64,000 bases of DNA, from NCBI GenBank assembly GCA_943788005.1, contig CALSOP010000001.1, positions 310,001-374,000 on the forward strand, in the 5' to 3' direction. The notes below the pieces were generated by a model. It was not told the DNA's origin, ran no database searches, and saw only the letters and a program-made list of their open reading frames with translations. The stretch comes from an uncultured Gammaproteobacteria bacterium (lineage in GTDB: Bacteria > Pseudomonadota > Gammaproteobacteria > Eutrophobiales > Eutrophobiaceae). Below are positions 23,974-32,305 of this stretch, one piece after another. Position numbers and translations under genes: made by a program. Each line of letters begins with the position of its first letter. Position 1 is the stretch's first letter.

Positions 23974-24855
23974 TTATTCGTTGCCAAAGAATCGAATTAA
24001 TTCAGCGCAAACAGCCTCGGTAGCTTCTTCTGCTAGAAAGTGTCCGCAATCTAAGGCTCTACCTTCTACCAGTTCAGCACGCTCGTTCCATACACCAAGA
24101 ACATCATAGGTGCTGTTTACAAATCCTTTCTCACCCCACAAGACCAGCAGCGGGCACTGAACCATCTTGCTCATATCTTCTTCGTCATGTTTTAGATCAA
24201 TGCTTGCTGCAGCACGATAATCTTCACAGGATGCATGGATTGCTTCTGGCTTACTGAAGCAGCGCAAGTATTCGGCCACTGCCTCGTCCGCGAAGACTGC
24301 TCCTGGTGCACTCCAGCGTTTTAGTTTCTCAGTAAGGTAGTAAGCAGGATCAGCGCCGATCATATGCTCTGGTAGCCCATCTGGCTGAATGAGGAAAAAC
24401 CAATGGTAATAACCCGTTGCGAAATTCTGGTTGGTAGTCTTAAACATGTGATGAGTAGGGGCAATATCCATTACGCAGGCTTTCTTGATTATTTCAGGAT
24501 AATCAAGCGCCATCCGATGTGTCACTCTAGCACCGCGATCATGACCGGCTACAAAAAACTCACTATATCCAAGAGAGGACATAACTTCGACCATATCCTG
24601 GGCCATCGCTCGCTTTGAATAGGGGTAATGATCTGACGTGCTCTGTGGCTTTGAGCTGTCACCATAGCCTCGCAGATCAGGGATAATTACGTGGAAATCA
24701 GTAGCAAGACGCGGGGCAACTTCGTGCCACATGACATGTGTCTGCGGATAACCGTGCAGGAGCAGTAGCGGGATCCCTGAGCCACCATGCAGCAGATTAA
24801 TTTCAGCACCGTTGGTCTTAACTTGAACGTTATCAAAGCCATTTTCGAATATCAT
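23974..24855 (-). CDS. haloacetate/fluoroacetate dehalogenase-like alpha/beta hydrolase
   Basis: A 293-residue hydrolase. The nucleophile elbow is GHDRGARVTHR with Asp as nucleophile, followed by arginines that bind the carboxylate in fluoroacetate dehalogenases. A helical cap contains the HW pair (YYHWFFLIQP) and EDYRAAASID, both diagnostic of this group; the catalytic His is in DCGHFLAEE. The reaction would be hydrolytic removal of halide from a short haloacid, or an epoxide/other activity in this family. Its base composition seems richer in G+C than neighbours, suggesting transfer. Start ATG 24855, no strong ribosome site seen. Confidence 0.85.
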   Translation of the reverse strand: MIFENGFDNVQVKTNGAEINLLHGGSGIPLLLLHGYPQTHVMWHEVAPRLATDFHVIIPDLRGYGDSSKPQSTSDHYPYSKRAMAQDMVEVMSSLGYSEFFVAGHDRGARVTHRMALDYPEIIKKACVMDIAPTHHMFKTTNQNFATGYYHWFFLIQPDGLPEHMIGADPAYYLTEKLKRWSAPGAVFADEAVAEYLRCFSKPEAIHASCEDYRAAASIDLKHDEEDMSKMVQCPLLVLWGEKGFVNSTYDVLGVWNERAELVEGRALDCGHFLAEEATEAVCAELIRFFGNE

Positions 24856-24938
24856 TCGATATGCCTCCGTTGGCTACTAAGGCCGCAAGCTAAGGCGCGT
24901 GTTCAACCCGCAGTGAAATTGAAATAAGAAATTTATAC

Positions 24939-25301
24939 TTATAGTACGAATTTCTCAATCACTAGAGCAATAACACCGGCAAGTGCTAAGAAGCTCAGAA
25001 CTTTCCAGGTACCAACAGCGCTTTCTAGTGACGCTACGCGAGCTTCTAAAGATGCCGGTTTAGCTGCAGGTTTCTTATTGCTAGAGGGCTTGCTGCTGGC
25101 ACCGTCTAAAGGAATAACAGATTCAGCCTGAGGGCCTTTGTCTGAGTCTTTGACCTCGAACTTAACGGCTATACCTTTGCGAATAGGGCCATCGCCTTGC
25201 CATTCACTTTTGTGAAAGAAAAAGTCTTCGCCATTTTTGTCGTCGGCAATAAAGCCGAAACCTTTGCGGAAGTCGTAACGTTTAATAATGCCTTGGGCCA
25301 T
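24939..25301 (-). CDS. cold-shock domain protein with C-terminal membrane anchor
   Basis: An N-terminal cold-shock domain (about 1-68) with RNP1-like KGFGFIADD and RNP2-like DFFFHKSEW binds single-stranded nucleic acid. It is followed by a Ser/Lys/Ala-rich linker (about 70-85), a short helix (SLEARVASLESAV) and one hydrophobic helix (about 98-118). The anchor would hold the RNA-binding domain at the membrane. Canonical cold-shock proteins are about 70 aa without an anchor; other fusions carry DUF1294 (more helices). The start has no competing ATG. Confidence 0.85.
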   Translation of the reverse strand: MAQGIIKRYDFRKGFGFIADDKNGEDFFFHKSEWQGDGPIRKGIAVKFEVKDSDKGPQAESVIPLDGASSKPSSNKKPAAKPASLEARVASLESAVGTWKVLSFLALAGVIALVIEKFVL

Positions 25302-25405
25302 GTTTGTATCCTAGTTAATGTGTATTGGGGCAATGCTGATGATGGTGAATTCTAGTGCGATCTCTAAATGATTGCCAATAGATGAAACTAATGCATCTAT
25401 TTCCG

Positions 25406-25580
25406 CTATAACTTGATTCGATGTTCCATATCTTCATTTGAAATAGTCTTATTTCCCGAGAATCCTAAAGTCCATTCTCTACCATCCGGACAAAAGCTAC
25501 TTCTCGTAATATTTCTCAGATGAAGAGTCTTCATGTAGTGAATTAATTAGTCGTTTTATATGGTCTTTAGCAGATGACAT
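25406..25580 (-). pseudogene. probable frameshifted small gene in a 440-base gap
   Basis: The minus strand holds MSSAKDHIKRLINSLHEDSS from ATG 25580 to a TAG at 25497, and overlapping in another frame a continuation CPDGREWTLGFSGNKTISNE down to TAG 25406. Deleting one A from a short run near 25515 fuses them to 57 residues (174 bases, divisible by three). I do not recognise a family. The rest of the gap 25302-25744 has no convincing gene or RNA. Confidence 0.35.
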
Positions 25581-25744
25581 GATTTTCACCAATTGTTCAA
25601 GAACCTAGTTTAGTACTATTTTGACTTCGTTTCCAAAGACTCTCTGCAAAATTATAGTAGGCCATTACACCGCGCATCAGAAGACCAGCTTTGCTGGGTC
25701 CGACTGCATGCGTTTGATAGGAGACAATTGGCTTGATGCTTCAT

Positions 25745-26752
25745 TTATTCTACGCTAATCGCTCTATTCAATAACATATCAATAAACTGTTGTTTAACCT
25801 TTTTCGATGCATCACGATAATTATCGAATTTCACATGCTGATTAGTATCGACTAAGTTCATTTCAATTCCCCATAATGGTGTAATACCAATCGGATTCAT
25901 CGAATAACGTACATCACCTAATACCATCGGTTTTCCCGGATACTGACTCACGTAATTATCAGAAAATATTTCAAAGCGTTGAATATCTTCAGCTAACAAA
26001 GAATTTGCATCCAGTTCTGGAAACGTTTCTGTCAACTTAAATTGTTTTATAGAATCACCTTGATAGATACGCTTCGATAATCCAACTCGCGCTGCATCTA
26101 TATAAAAGATGTCATTTGATAAATACACTGAGCGCCATAACAAGGCATTACCAATGGTGGGCTTTACTATTATTTTTTCAATCGTATGACCGCGTTGTGC
26201 GGCCAGCTCAATGATCGATTCTTCTGCGCGATTCATTTGAGAAAATGCAAACAATAAATAACCCCCTGCTAATACAAGTCCAATACGACTAAAGCTTGAG
26301 TTGAGTTTTTTATACCCAATAATGATTGCAACTATTAATGTAATCGTAAATACAGGATCAATAATCGAAATAATATGCCAAGAAATACGCGCATCGATCA
26401 GTGGCCATAATAGATAGGTGCCATAACTGGTACAGGCATCGATAAAACCACTCAACAAATACCCCATAAAACAATAAAGGTATAGATAAGCCGCAGATAA
26501 CTTATTACGTAAAAACGGCCACAACAATAAAAAGGCAATACCTGCACCAATAGGAATAAAGAATATTGAATGGGTAAAGTGACGATGAAATTCTAGCGAC
26601 AGTAATGGATCAGAAGCTGAGCGTATCAAGATATCAGCATCGGCAATGACACCAGCAACTAATCCAATAATCGTCGCTAAGCGAACATGTTCTTTTTTAG
26701 CCGCAGATTGAGCCAGCGCTGCACCCAAAACACCTTGTGTCAGTATATCCAT
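25745..26752 (-). CDS. DUF457 metal-dependent hydrolase-like membrane protein (YdjM-type)
   Basis: A 335-residue membrane protein. The N-terminal DUF457/YdjM domain has MDILTQGVLGAALAQS, IADADIL, HRHFTHSIFF and FIDACTSYGTYLLWPL, with conserved His and Asp residues that would bind metal. After five to six helices a soluble C-terminal domain follows (about residues 185-335). YdjM of E. coli is LexA-regulated; no SOS box could be confirmed here. It is 6 bases downstream of, and in operon with, the fructosamine-kinase and phosphatase genes. Confidence 0.85.
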   Translation of the reverse strand: MDILTQGVLGAALAQSAAKKEHVRLATIIGLVAGVIADADILIRSASDPLLSLEFHRHFTHSIFFIPIGAGIAFLLLWPFLRNKLSAAYLYLYCFMGYLLSGFIDACTSYGTYLLWPLIDARISWHIISIIDPVFTITLIVAIIIGYKKLNSSFSRIGLVLAGGYLLFAFSQMNRAEESIIELAAQRGHTIEKIIVKPTIGNALLWRSVYLSNDIFYIDAARVGLSKRIYQGDSIKQFKLTETFPELDANSLLAEDIQRFEIFSDNYVSQYPGKPMVLGDVRYSMNPIGITPLWGIEMNLVDTNQHVKFDNYRDASKKVKQQFIDMLLNRAISVE

Positions 26753-26758
26753 TAAGTT

Positions 26759-27634
26759 TTATATTAGGCTATCAATGGTCTTGATACAGCTTTGATAATA
26801 GTTGTAACCAAATAAAATGAAGTGATTTATTTCATGATACAAACGATACAAGCTAATGCGTTGTTCCGAACCATCCTGTAGTGGCCAGACTTCTGCGTAT
26901 GCCGCTTCGCACTTGCTATCGAAACCACCAAACATTCGCATCATACCTATCTCTGCTTCGCGATGACCGTAATAGCTGGCTGGGTCGAAGATGACCGGCT
27001 GGCCTTGCTCATTCGCAGCTGCGTTTCCCGACCATAAATCACCATGCAAAAGCACAGCGGGTTCTTCGATATCACCTAATAATGAATCGAGTCGCGACAT
27101 CAGTTTTTCACCCTTTGCTAATATGGGATCGTTTCGATCAGTAATCATTGCCAAGCGTTTTAATTGCAGACCTAATCTCTGTTCGCGCCAGAACAATAAC
27201 CAATCATCCTGCCAGCTATTAATTTGTTTGCTCAAACCAAGATAATTATTTGTATTAAAACCAAACCGATCTGTTTTTGTGGCTGCATGCAACTCAGCCA
27301 GACGACGGCCCATCTGTTCTTGCCAATCAGCAGCTGGCGCCCCTTCAATAAATGGTTCTATAACAATAAAGTCACCACTACAGGCTATGGGTTTGGGTAC
27401 ATGAATAACACCCGGTTCGGACAATAACAGCAATGCAGCATATTCGGTTTCAAATAAACCGGGGCAGGTTTTTGATTCACGGTTTGTTTTTACAAAAAAA
27501 TGCCGTCCATCTTTTAATGTCACAATTTGACTGTCATTAATACAACCACCCTGTGCTTTTTTGCTATCAGAAAATTCTGCATCTTTTCCTGTCTTAGATG
27601 AGATTGCCGCTTCAATTCGTGACTGGAGCGTCAT
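26759..27634 (-). CDS. fructosamine kinase family protein (ribulosamine/erythrulosamine kinase)
   Basis: A 291-residue ATP-dependent sugar-amine kinase with the aminoglycoside-kinase-like fold. Motifs: GGCINDSQIVTLKDGRHFFV (nucleotide-binding hairpin), FIVIEPFIEG, catalytic LLHGDLWSGN and metal-binding FDPASYYGHREAEIGMMRMF. Bacterial members phosphorylate ribulosamines or erythrulosamines on glycated proteins so that the sugar is shed. Its start overlaps the phosphatase stop by four bases, so the two are translationally coupled. Length fits the family. Confidence 0.9.
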   Translation of the reverse strand: MTLQSRIEAAISSKTGKDAEFSDSKKAQGGCINDSQIVTLKDGRHFFVKTNRESKTCPGLFETEYAALLLLSEPGVIHVPKPIACSGDFIVIEPFIEGAPAADWQEQMGRRLAELHAATKTDRFGFNTNNYLGLSKQINSWQDDWLLFWREQRLGLQLKRLAMITDRNDPILAKGEKLMSRLDSLLGDIEEPAVLLHGDLWSGNAAANEQGQPVIFDPASYYGHREAEIGMMRMFGGFDSKCEAAYAEVWPLQDGSEQRISLYRLYHEINHFILFGYNYYQSCIKTIDSLI

Positions 27635-28128
27635 TTTTTATTTAATAGCTCAAGACAATAAGACATCATCATTGGACAAGCTGACTCGATCATATCTAAC
27701 ACTTGTTCAAACCCGGCAACGCCACCATAGTAAGGATCGGGAACCGAAGGCGCATTATCATTATCTGAATATCCCTCAATAAAAGTGCCTAACAAACGGA
27801 GGTATTGTTGTGAACCTCCTGCCAGAGATTCCAACTCAATTAGATTATCCGTGTCCATTGCCACAATCAGATCAAACGTATTGATATCTTGTTCGGTCAC
27901 TTTGCGTGCAAGAGATTTAAGTTGGTAGCCTCTTTTTTTAGCTGCCTCACGCATGCGAGCATCAGCAGGTTCACCTGTGTGATAGGCAATAGTCCCAGCC
28001 GAATCGATCTGAAACTGATCAGCATAGCCATTATGTTCAACATAATGTTGAAAAACGCCCTCGCCTGTTGGTGAGCGACAGATATTGCCCATGCAAACAA
28101 AAAGAACGGATATTTTAGGTTTTTCCAT
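27631..28128 (-). CDS. low-molecular-weight protein-tyrosine-phosphatase
   Basis: A 165-residue phosphatase with active-site loop VCMGNICRSP (nucleophile C12, R18) and the catalytic Asp in DPYYGG near residue 131. In bacteria where this gene stands next to a fructosamine-kinase homologue, the phosphatase has been shown to act on sugar phosphates or sugar-phosphate adducts (ribulosamine-5-phosphate type), supplying the kinase substrate. That reading fits this tightly coupled pair better than tyrosine signalling. Confidence 0.92.
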   Translation of the reverse strand: MEKPKISVLFVCMGNICRSPTGEGVFQHYVEHNGYADQFQIDSAGTIAYHTGEPADARMREAAKKRGYQLKSLARKVTEQDINTFDLIVAMDTDNLIELESLAGGSQQYLRLLGTFIEGYSDNDNAPSVPDPYYGGVAGFEQVLDMIESACPMMMSYCLELLNKK

Positions 28129-28181
28129 ATTTAATCATTATTCGTATAGGCAAAAACATATCGTTTATGTTCAATGCGTAG

Positions 28182-28637
28182 TCACAAGTAGATCAGATCT
28201 GATTGCTCTTGTTCTTTCGGTGGCGGTGGCGCTTGCTCTTTCGGTATCATTGGACATTCTAATGAGGTACTACAGGGAAAGGCTTCTCTTAGAGCAGCTG
28301 ACACCAAACCACCAGCAGCGTTGTGTAGTACTTCTGGGTGAGTATCCAGAAACTTAACAACGATAAGAACAAGTTTCCCTACACTAACGCCTTCAGGCCT
28401 ACAAAAAATTGGCTCCACAAGCCCCGATTTTGTATAAGCATGATGAGTATCTGCTGCAGATTGGAGATAGCCAAAACATAAATTTGTATCTGATGAGTTA
28501 TAATTAGCATCGCCGTCCGCTCCCTTTATAGCTTCCCTACATTTGCTTAGTAATTGATCACCGTCTAAATACGAATCCGCCGCATAAACAGGCATTAACA
28601 GATTCATTAGTAAGAAAGCTAATATTATTCGTGTCAT
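28182..28637 (-). CDS. Rap1a/Tai-family immunity-like protein
   Basis: An exported 151-residue protein with signal peptide (MTRIILAFLLMNLLMPVYAA) and the Rap1a/Tai fold: CFGYLQSAADTHHAY, FCRPEGVSVGKLVLIVVKFL, HPEVLHNAAGGLV and EAFPC. Founding members neutralise type VI secretion amidase toxins, but most members stand alone with unknown roles. No amidase or T6SS gene is near. A proline-rich tail (PPPPKEQEQ) is extra. The start at 28637 has GGA 7 bases upstream. Confidence 0.8.
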   Translation of the reverse strand: MTRIILAFLLMNLLMPVYAADSYLDGDQLLSKCREAIKGADGDANYNSSDTNLCFGYLQSAADTHHAYTKSGLVEPIFCRPEGVSVGKLVLIVVKFLDTHPEVLHNAAGGLVSAALREAFPCSTSLECPMIPKEQAPPPPKEQEQSDLIYL

Positions 28638-28660
28638 CTGAAATCCGTAATTGGTGATCT

Positions 28661-28978
28661 TTAATCGACTATGGGCTGAACCAACACCCAAGGCTTAATC
28701 ACTACAGCCCAGACAGTCACATTGCTTTCATGCCAGGCACTCGCCTGCTCATCACTCACATTGGCAACCAAACCGTCTTTCAGCCACTCTTCGAATTGAT
28801 GCTTATCGTCGTTAGATAAGACGGTGGCTACTTTGATTAAATCTAATTTATGCGAGACATAGATCGCCATTCCTTTAGCAAAGAAAGGCAATAACTCGCT
28901 CCATGCCACTTTAGAGGTTTCCCGGTTAATTTTATGCAACAGGTCCTCACCTGTTTCTTCATTACTGTTTTCTGTCAT
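28661..28978 (-). CDS. DUF2288 family protein
   Basis: A 105-residue soluble protein of the DUF2288 family. The core LHKINRETSKVAWSELLPFF, AKGMAIYV, LDLIKVATVLSNDDKHQFEE, WLKDGLV and the C-terminal WAVVIKPWVLVQPI are all recognised. Function unknown; a compact helical domain is expected. It lies 23 bases from the Rap1a-like gene in the same direction. Confidence 0.85.
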   Translation of the reverse strand: MTENSNEETGEDLLHKINRETSKVAWSELLPFFAKGMAIYVSHKLDLIKVATVLSNDDKHQFEEWLKDGLVANVSDEQASAWHESNVTVWAVVIKPWVLVQPIVD

Positions 28979-29209
28979 TTCAATAGAATCGAATGCGAAT
29001 TATGTTGTTGATTATAACGATAAGGGAACTGTTATAGAAACCACAATAATCCTGCCGAGTGATTGAGTTATCTGTGGCATACAAATTAAATCATGGGGGC
29101 TGTTTTCAAGTGATTACAGATAAGAACATTTGATAAAAACTGTAAATAATTCAACAAAGTGCTACATAAATTGCGATAATATCAGATAGATAATGAATTA
29201 AGGCTTTAC

Positions 29210-29758
29210 ATGAACGATATAAAAGAACTCCCCAACGAACCTGAAAATATTGTTATATCCCAAACTGTTGCGATTTTAGTTGACGGTAACAATATTGAAC
29301 GCAGTATCCATACTGAAGCAAATGACACCAATACCATGCTCAATTTTGATGCATTGATTCCAAAGCTATTGGTTAACCGCGGGCTCAGTCGCCTGGTTTA
29401 CTTTCGGGAAGGAAAACACATATCAAATAAATTGCAGGAGCGTTTACATAACTTTTATCACGGCTCAGTTCGTCCCTGTCATAAAAGCGCAGATATTCCA
29501 CTCTCTATTAACGCCATCCAATTGGCCAATAAGGTCGACACTATTATTATCATGTCTGGTGATTCTGACTATATTGAATTAGTCAGGCATCTTAAATCAG
29601 AAGGCGTGCGAGTCGAAATAGCGGCAGTGGCAAGTACTACTTCGAGATTCATCGTTGAAGAAGCGGATCATTTCCATGAAATAACCAAGGAAGACTGGTT
29701 CACCCTTCCCACAAAAAAACCTCAAAAAAGACGTAATAAAAAAGCAGACGCCTCTTAA
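29210..29758 (+). CDS. NYN-domain protein (putative RNase)
   Basis: A 182-residue PIN-like/NYN (LabA/DUF88) protein. Conserved acidic residues for metal-dependent RNA cleavage are visible: VAILVDGNNIERS (first Asp), MSGDSDYIELVRHL (two Asp) and the C-terminal EEADHFHEI. A basic tail (KKPQKRRNKKADAS) may bind RNA. Family members act in RNA decay or stress responses. It is preceded by a weak promoter and lies divergent from DUF2288. Confidence 0.88.
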   Translation: MNDIKELPNEPENIVISQTVAILVDGNNIERSIHTEANDTNTMLNFDALIPKLLVNRGLSRLVYFREGKHISNKLQERLHNFYHGSVRPCHKSADIPLSINAIQLANKVDTIIIMSGDSDYIELVRHLKSEGVRVEIAAVASTTSRFIVEEADHFHEITKEDWFTLPTKKPQKRRNKKADAS

Positions 29759-29852
29759 AACGTACAGTTGGTTTATGTTGATCTGGATCAACGTACATTC
29801 GACCTAATTATTCATAATAGTCTCATATTTAATCAAATAGGAGACGGCAAGC

Positions 29853-30140
29853 ATGCTGACCTTCGAAGACTGTGTGGCTCTTTGCGATCTTTCTGTAGAT
29901 GAAATCGCAGCTATTGCAGAGCATGAACATCTGCCAGAAATGGCAGCGCTAGGATATGGCGATTATCTGATTCATGGCCCTGATGGAGAGCAACACATCA
30001 AACGAATGATTGTTGAAGATATTGAACGTGCCAAAAGCAGCGGAAATTTGAAACATGCTGAGGAACTTGAGGCAATACTTAAAAAATTTATTTTCAATCA
30101 TCCAAAATTACAGTTATTGTTAGAGGCACGGTCGCATTAG
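29853..30140 (+). CDS. conserved small acidic protein
   Basis: A 95-residue soluble protein, MLTFEDCVALCDLSVDEIAA, then IAEHEHLPEMAALGYGDYLI, then HGPDGEQHIKRMIVEDIERA. I recall this as a widely conserved but unnamed small protein in proteobacteria, all-helical with a CxxxC and HEH motif. Its role is not known. It precedes the cytochrome-like gene by about 30 bases and may be in one operon. Confidence 0.65.
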   Translation: MLTFEDCVALCDLSVDEIAAIAEHEHLPEMAALGYGDYLIHGPDGEQHIKRMIVEDIERAKSSGNLKHAEELEAILKKFIFNHPKLQLLLEARSH

Positions 30141-30171
30141 ACTACTAACTTATATAACTGGAAATTAAATT

Positions 30172-30645
30172 ATGGCCATATTATACCGAGCATTAATTCT
30201 TTTCTTTTTAATTTTCACGACATCAATTATTCATGCTCAAGATGATAAAAGTAGAACTGACCCTGTAGCTCATGCTGAATCAAGCGAGCGATTAACAACA
30301 ATTATGCGTCGCTTGTTCTCAGTAGTTCATGAAGAACGTATTGAAGAAAATCTTAATTTAACAAAGTCTGATATGTCTGACCTATTAGAAGCAGTCGAAG
30401 AATTGATGTTTTATTCTGAGTTAATGTCCGCAAGGATTCCTGATTCAGATTTAGAAGTAAACGACCAGGTTATTTTTAGAGCCTTGGCAAATCTGCTTCA
30501 TGATGAATCATTGAATATTCAACAATTAGCAAAGAACTACAATTTCGATCTTACAGATAGCAGAAAAGACAATATTTTTTATGATGCAACTGAACGTTTG
30601 AACCAAACCTGTGCTGCCTGCCATCAATTATTTAGAGATAAATAA
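30172..30645 (+). CDS. cytochrome c'-like protein
   Basis: A periplasmic protein with signal peptide (about 1-21) and mostly helical mature region (20-157), ending with the haem c attachment site CAACH (residues 149-153). That C-terminal site and four predicted helices resemble class II cytochrome c', which binds haem near its end. It would carry or sense electrons, NO or O2. It is 16 kb from the other redox genes and 200 bases before mtdB. Confidence 0.75.
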   Translation: MAILYRALILFFLIFTTSIIHAQDDKSRTDPVAHAESSERLTTIMRRLFSVVHEERIEENLNLTKSDMSDLLEAVEELMFYSELMSARIPDSDLEVNDQVIFRALANLLHDESLNIQQLAKNYNFDLTDSRKDNIFYDATERLNQTCAACHQLFRDK

Positions 30646-30849
30646 TACACCTCCACCTGGCAAAGTAGTCCTTACCTGCCCCACACGAAAATAAAGAAAC
30701 AGCATTAAGAGTAGCATTGTCTACCAATGCGATAATTCCCTTCAAGAAAAGTCTCGCCATGCCGATATCTATAGGACAAACGATGCGTTTTGACTCTAGA
30801 TGCATATTGATAAATGAAAGGATTCATTAATATACAAAGGTGAATAACA

Positions 30850-31770
30850 ATGACACAACGAATGCTTTATATTCTTGTACCCGATACTCACATAAGTCCT
30901 TTTGACGTTACTATAGCAGCAGATTCAGGTTACACACAGATACTGCCGTTTACTGGAATAAAAGCCGAAGATATCGTTCCGATGGTACAAGATGCAATAT
31001 TTTGTCGTCCGCCAAAGCGCTTTAATGATACAGGTATTTTTCTCGGTGGACGTGACGTACACATGGCAACTGATATGTTTCAAAACGCTAAGAATGCTAT
31101 GGTTCCTCCTTTTGAAGTAGGTGTTTTTGCTGATCCGAATGGCGCATATACAACATCCGCCAGTATCGTCGCACTAGTTGAAAAAGCGCTAAACGAAAAA
31201 ACCGGTAGCGGCTTAAAGGGACGAACAGTTGCTGTCTTCGGTACCGGCCCAGTCGGTTTATGTACCGCTGTATTGACAGTTCAACAGGGTGCCAACACAA
31301 AACTTTGCCAGCTAACGGCTGATGATGATGAAAATGTTTCATCACGTTTTTGTGAAAGATATAACGTAAATGTCCCATGGATTCATGCCCAAACACATAA
31401 TGAAAAAGCGGCAGCTCTAAAAGATGCAGAAGTAGTGATCTGTGCAGCCAAGGCGGGTATCCGCATTCTGGAAAAAGAAGAATTGGATCATGCTGAAAAA
31501 CTTATCGTTGTTGCTGATACCAATGCTGTGCCACCAACAGGCATCGAAGGCATTCAAGCCAATGATCAATTCAAGCAAGTTGAAATGGCAAAAAGTACAT
31601 TTTTAGGTATTGGCTCTCTTGCCATTGGTAACCTGAAATACAAAACTCAATATGGCCTGTTTGTAAAAATGCAGCAATCAGAAAAAGTTTCATTCCTAGA
31701 TTTCAGAGACGCGTATGATTTTGCTATATCGGAATTACACAAATCTGATCTTAAAAAAGATGCCGCTTAA
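30850..31770 (+). CDS. mtdB: NAD(P)-dependent methylene-tetrahydromethanopterin dehydrogenase
   Basis: A 306-residue dehydrogenase of the MtdA/MtdB family that oxidises methylene-H4MPT (and possibly methylene-H4F) to methenyl using NAD(P)+, a step in formaldehyde oxidation by methylotrophs. The Rossmann site is VAVFGTGPVGLCTAVL (about residues 126-141); SGYTQILPFTGIKAEDIVPM and FLGGRDVHMATDMF belong to the pterin side; VVADTNAVPPTGIEGI is a strong family hallmark. Full length, with AGGTGA 8 bases before the ATG. Sequence does not distinguish MtdA from MtdB with certainty. Confidence 0.93.
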   Translation: MTQRMLYILVPDTHISPFDVTIAADSGYTQILPFTGIKAEDIVPMVQDAIFCRPPKRFNDTGIFLGGRDVHMATDMFQNAKNAMVPPFEVGVFADPNGAYTTSASIVALVEKALNEKTGSGLKGRTVAVFGTGPVGLCTAVLTVQQGANTKLCQLTADDDENVSSRFCERYNVNVPWIHAQTHNEKAAALKDAEVVICAAKAGIRILEKEELDHAEKLIVVADTNAVPPTGIEGIQANDQFKQVEMAKSTFLGIGSLAIGNLKYKTQYGLFVKMQQSEKVSFLDFRDAYDFAISELHKSDLKKDAA

Positions 31771-31803
31771 CTTTACTCAAATTGTATCGCAAACTAAATT
31801 CAA

Positions 31804-32139
31804 CTAGTCACAGGGATAGTTTAGCGACAGTATTATTCGTGCTGCCATTTCTGCAGGTTTAAGTTGTAATGTTGGCTGTGCTTTTAATCCACCAACGACG
31901 ATCTTCGCTAATGACTCTTCTGATTCATTACCACTTAGACAAACACGCGGTATGACCTGATCTTTTCCATGGTGACAGTCACATGGCGTAACGTACCACG
32001 AACACATCATCCCGGTTGCTCCCTGGAAACCGTTCTCTATTGAATTTTCACAAGCTACCAGTAGATCTTTTGCTGATGGTGCAGCAAAAGTATCTGTACA
32101 TATCATTAATAAAAGACCAAACGATATAAGCTTTTTCAT
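31804..32139 (-). CDS. second Rap1a/Tai-like exported protein
   Basis: A 111-residue protein with signal peptide (about 1-19) and the Rap1a pattern: LLVACENSIENGFQGATGMM, then CSWYV, RVCLSGNESEESLAKIVVGG and IILSLNYPCD. Six cysteines suggest disulfides. As with the copy at 28182, no toxin gene is nearby. The two are probably paralogues in a wider periplasmic family rather than dedicated immunity proteins. Confidence 0.7.
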   Translation of the reverse strand: MKKLISFGLLLMICTDTFAAPSAKDLLVACENSIENGFQGATGMMCSWYVTPCDCHHGKDQVIPRVCLSGNESEESLAKIVVGGLKAQPTLQLKPAEMAARIILSLNYPCD

Positions 32140-32305
32140 ACGTTTTTACCCATTCAGAAGCTTTAAAATAGAATCAAATTTGAAATATTGAACTTAGATC
32201 TGCATAGTAGCGCTTTTTATCAATCCCAATAAGACCTGATTATCCTGGCATTTTGCGTTTTAGCGCTGGCATGAGTAGGCATTTAAACAATTACTGGAGA
32301 AAGAC

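Noticed and set aside
30646-30849. Short minus-strand frame before mtdB
   Set aside because: It overlaps the cytochrome gene end and has atypical residue content; no ribosome site.
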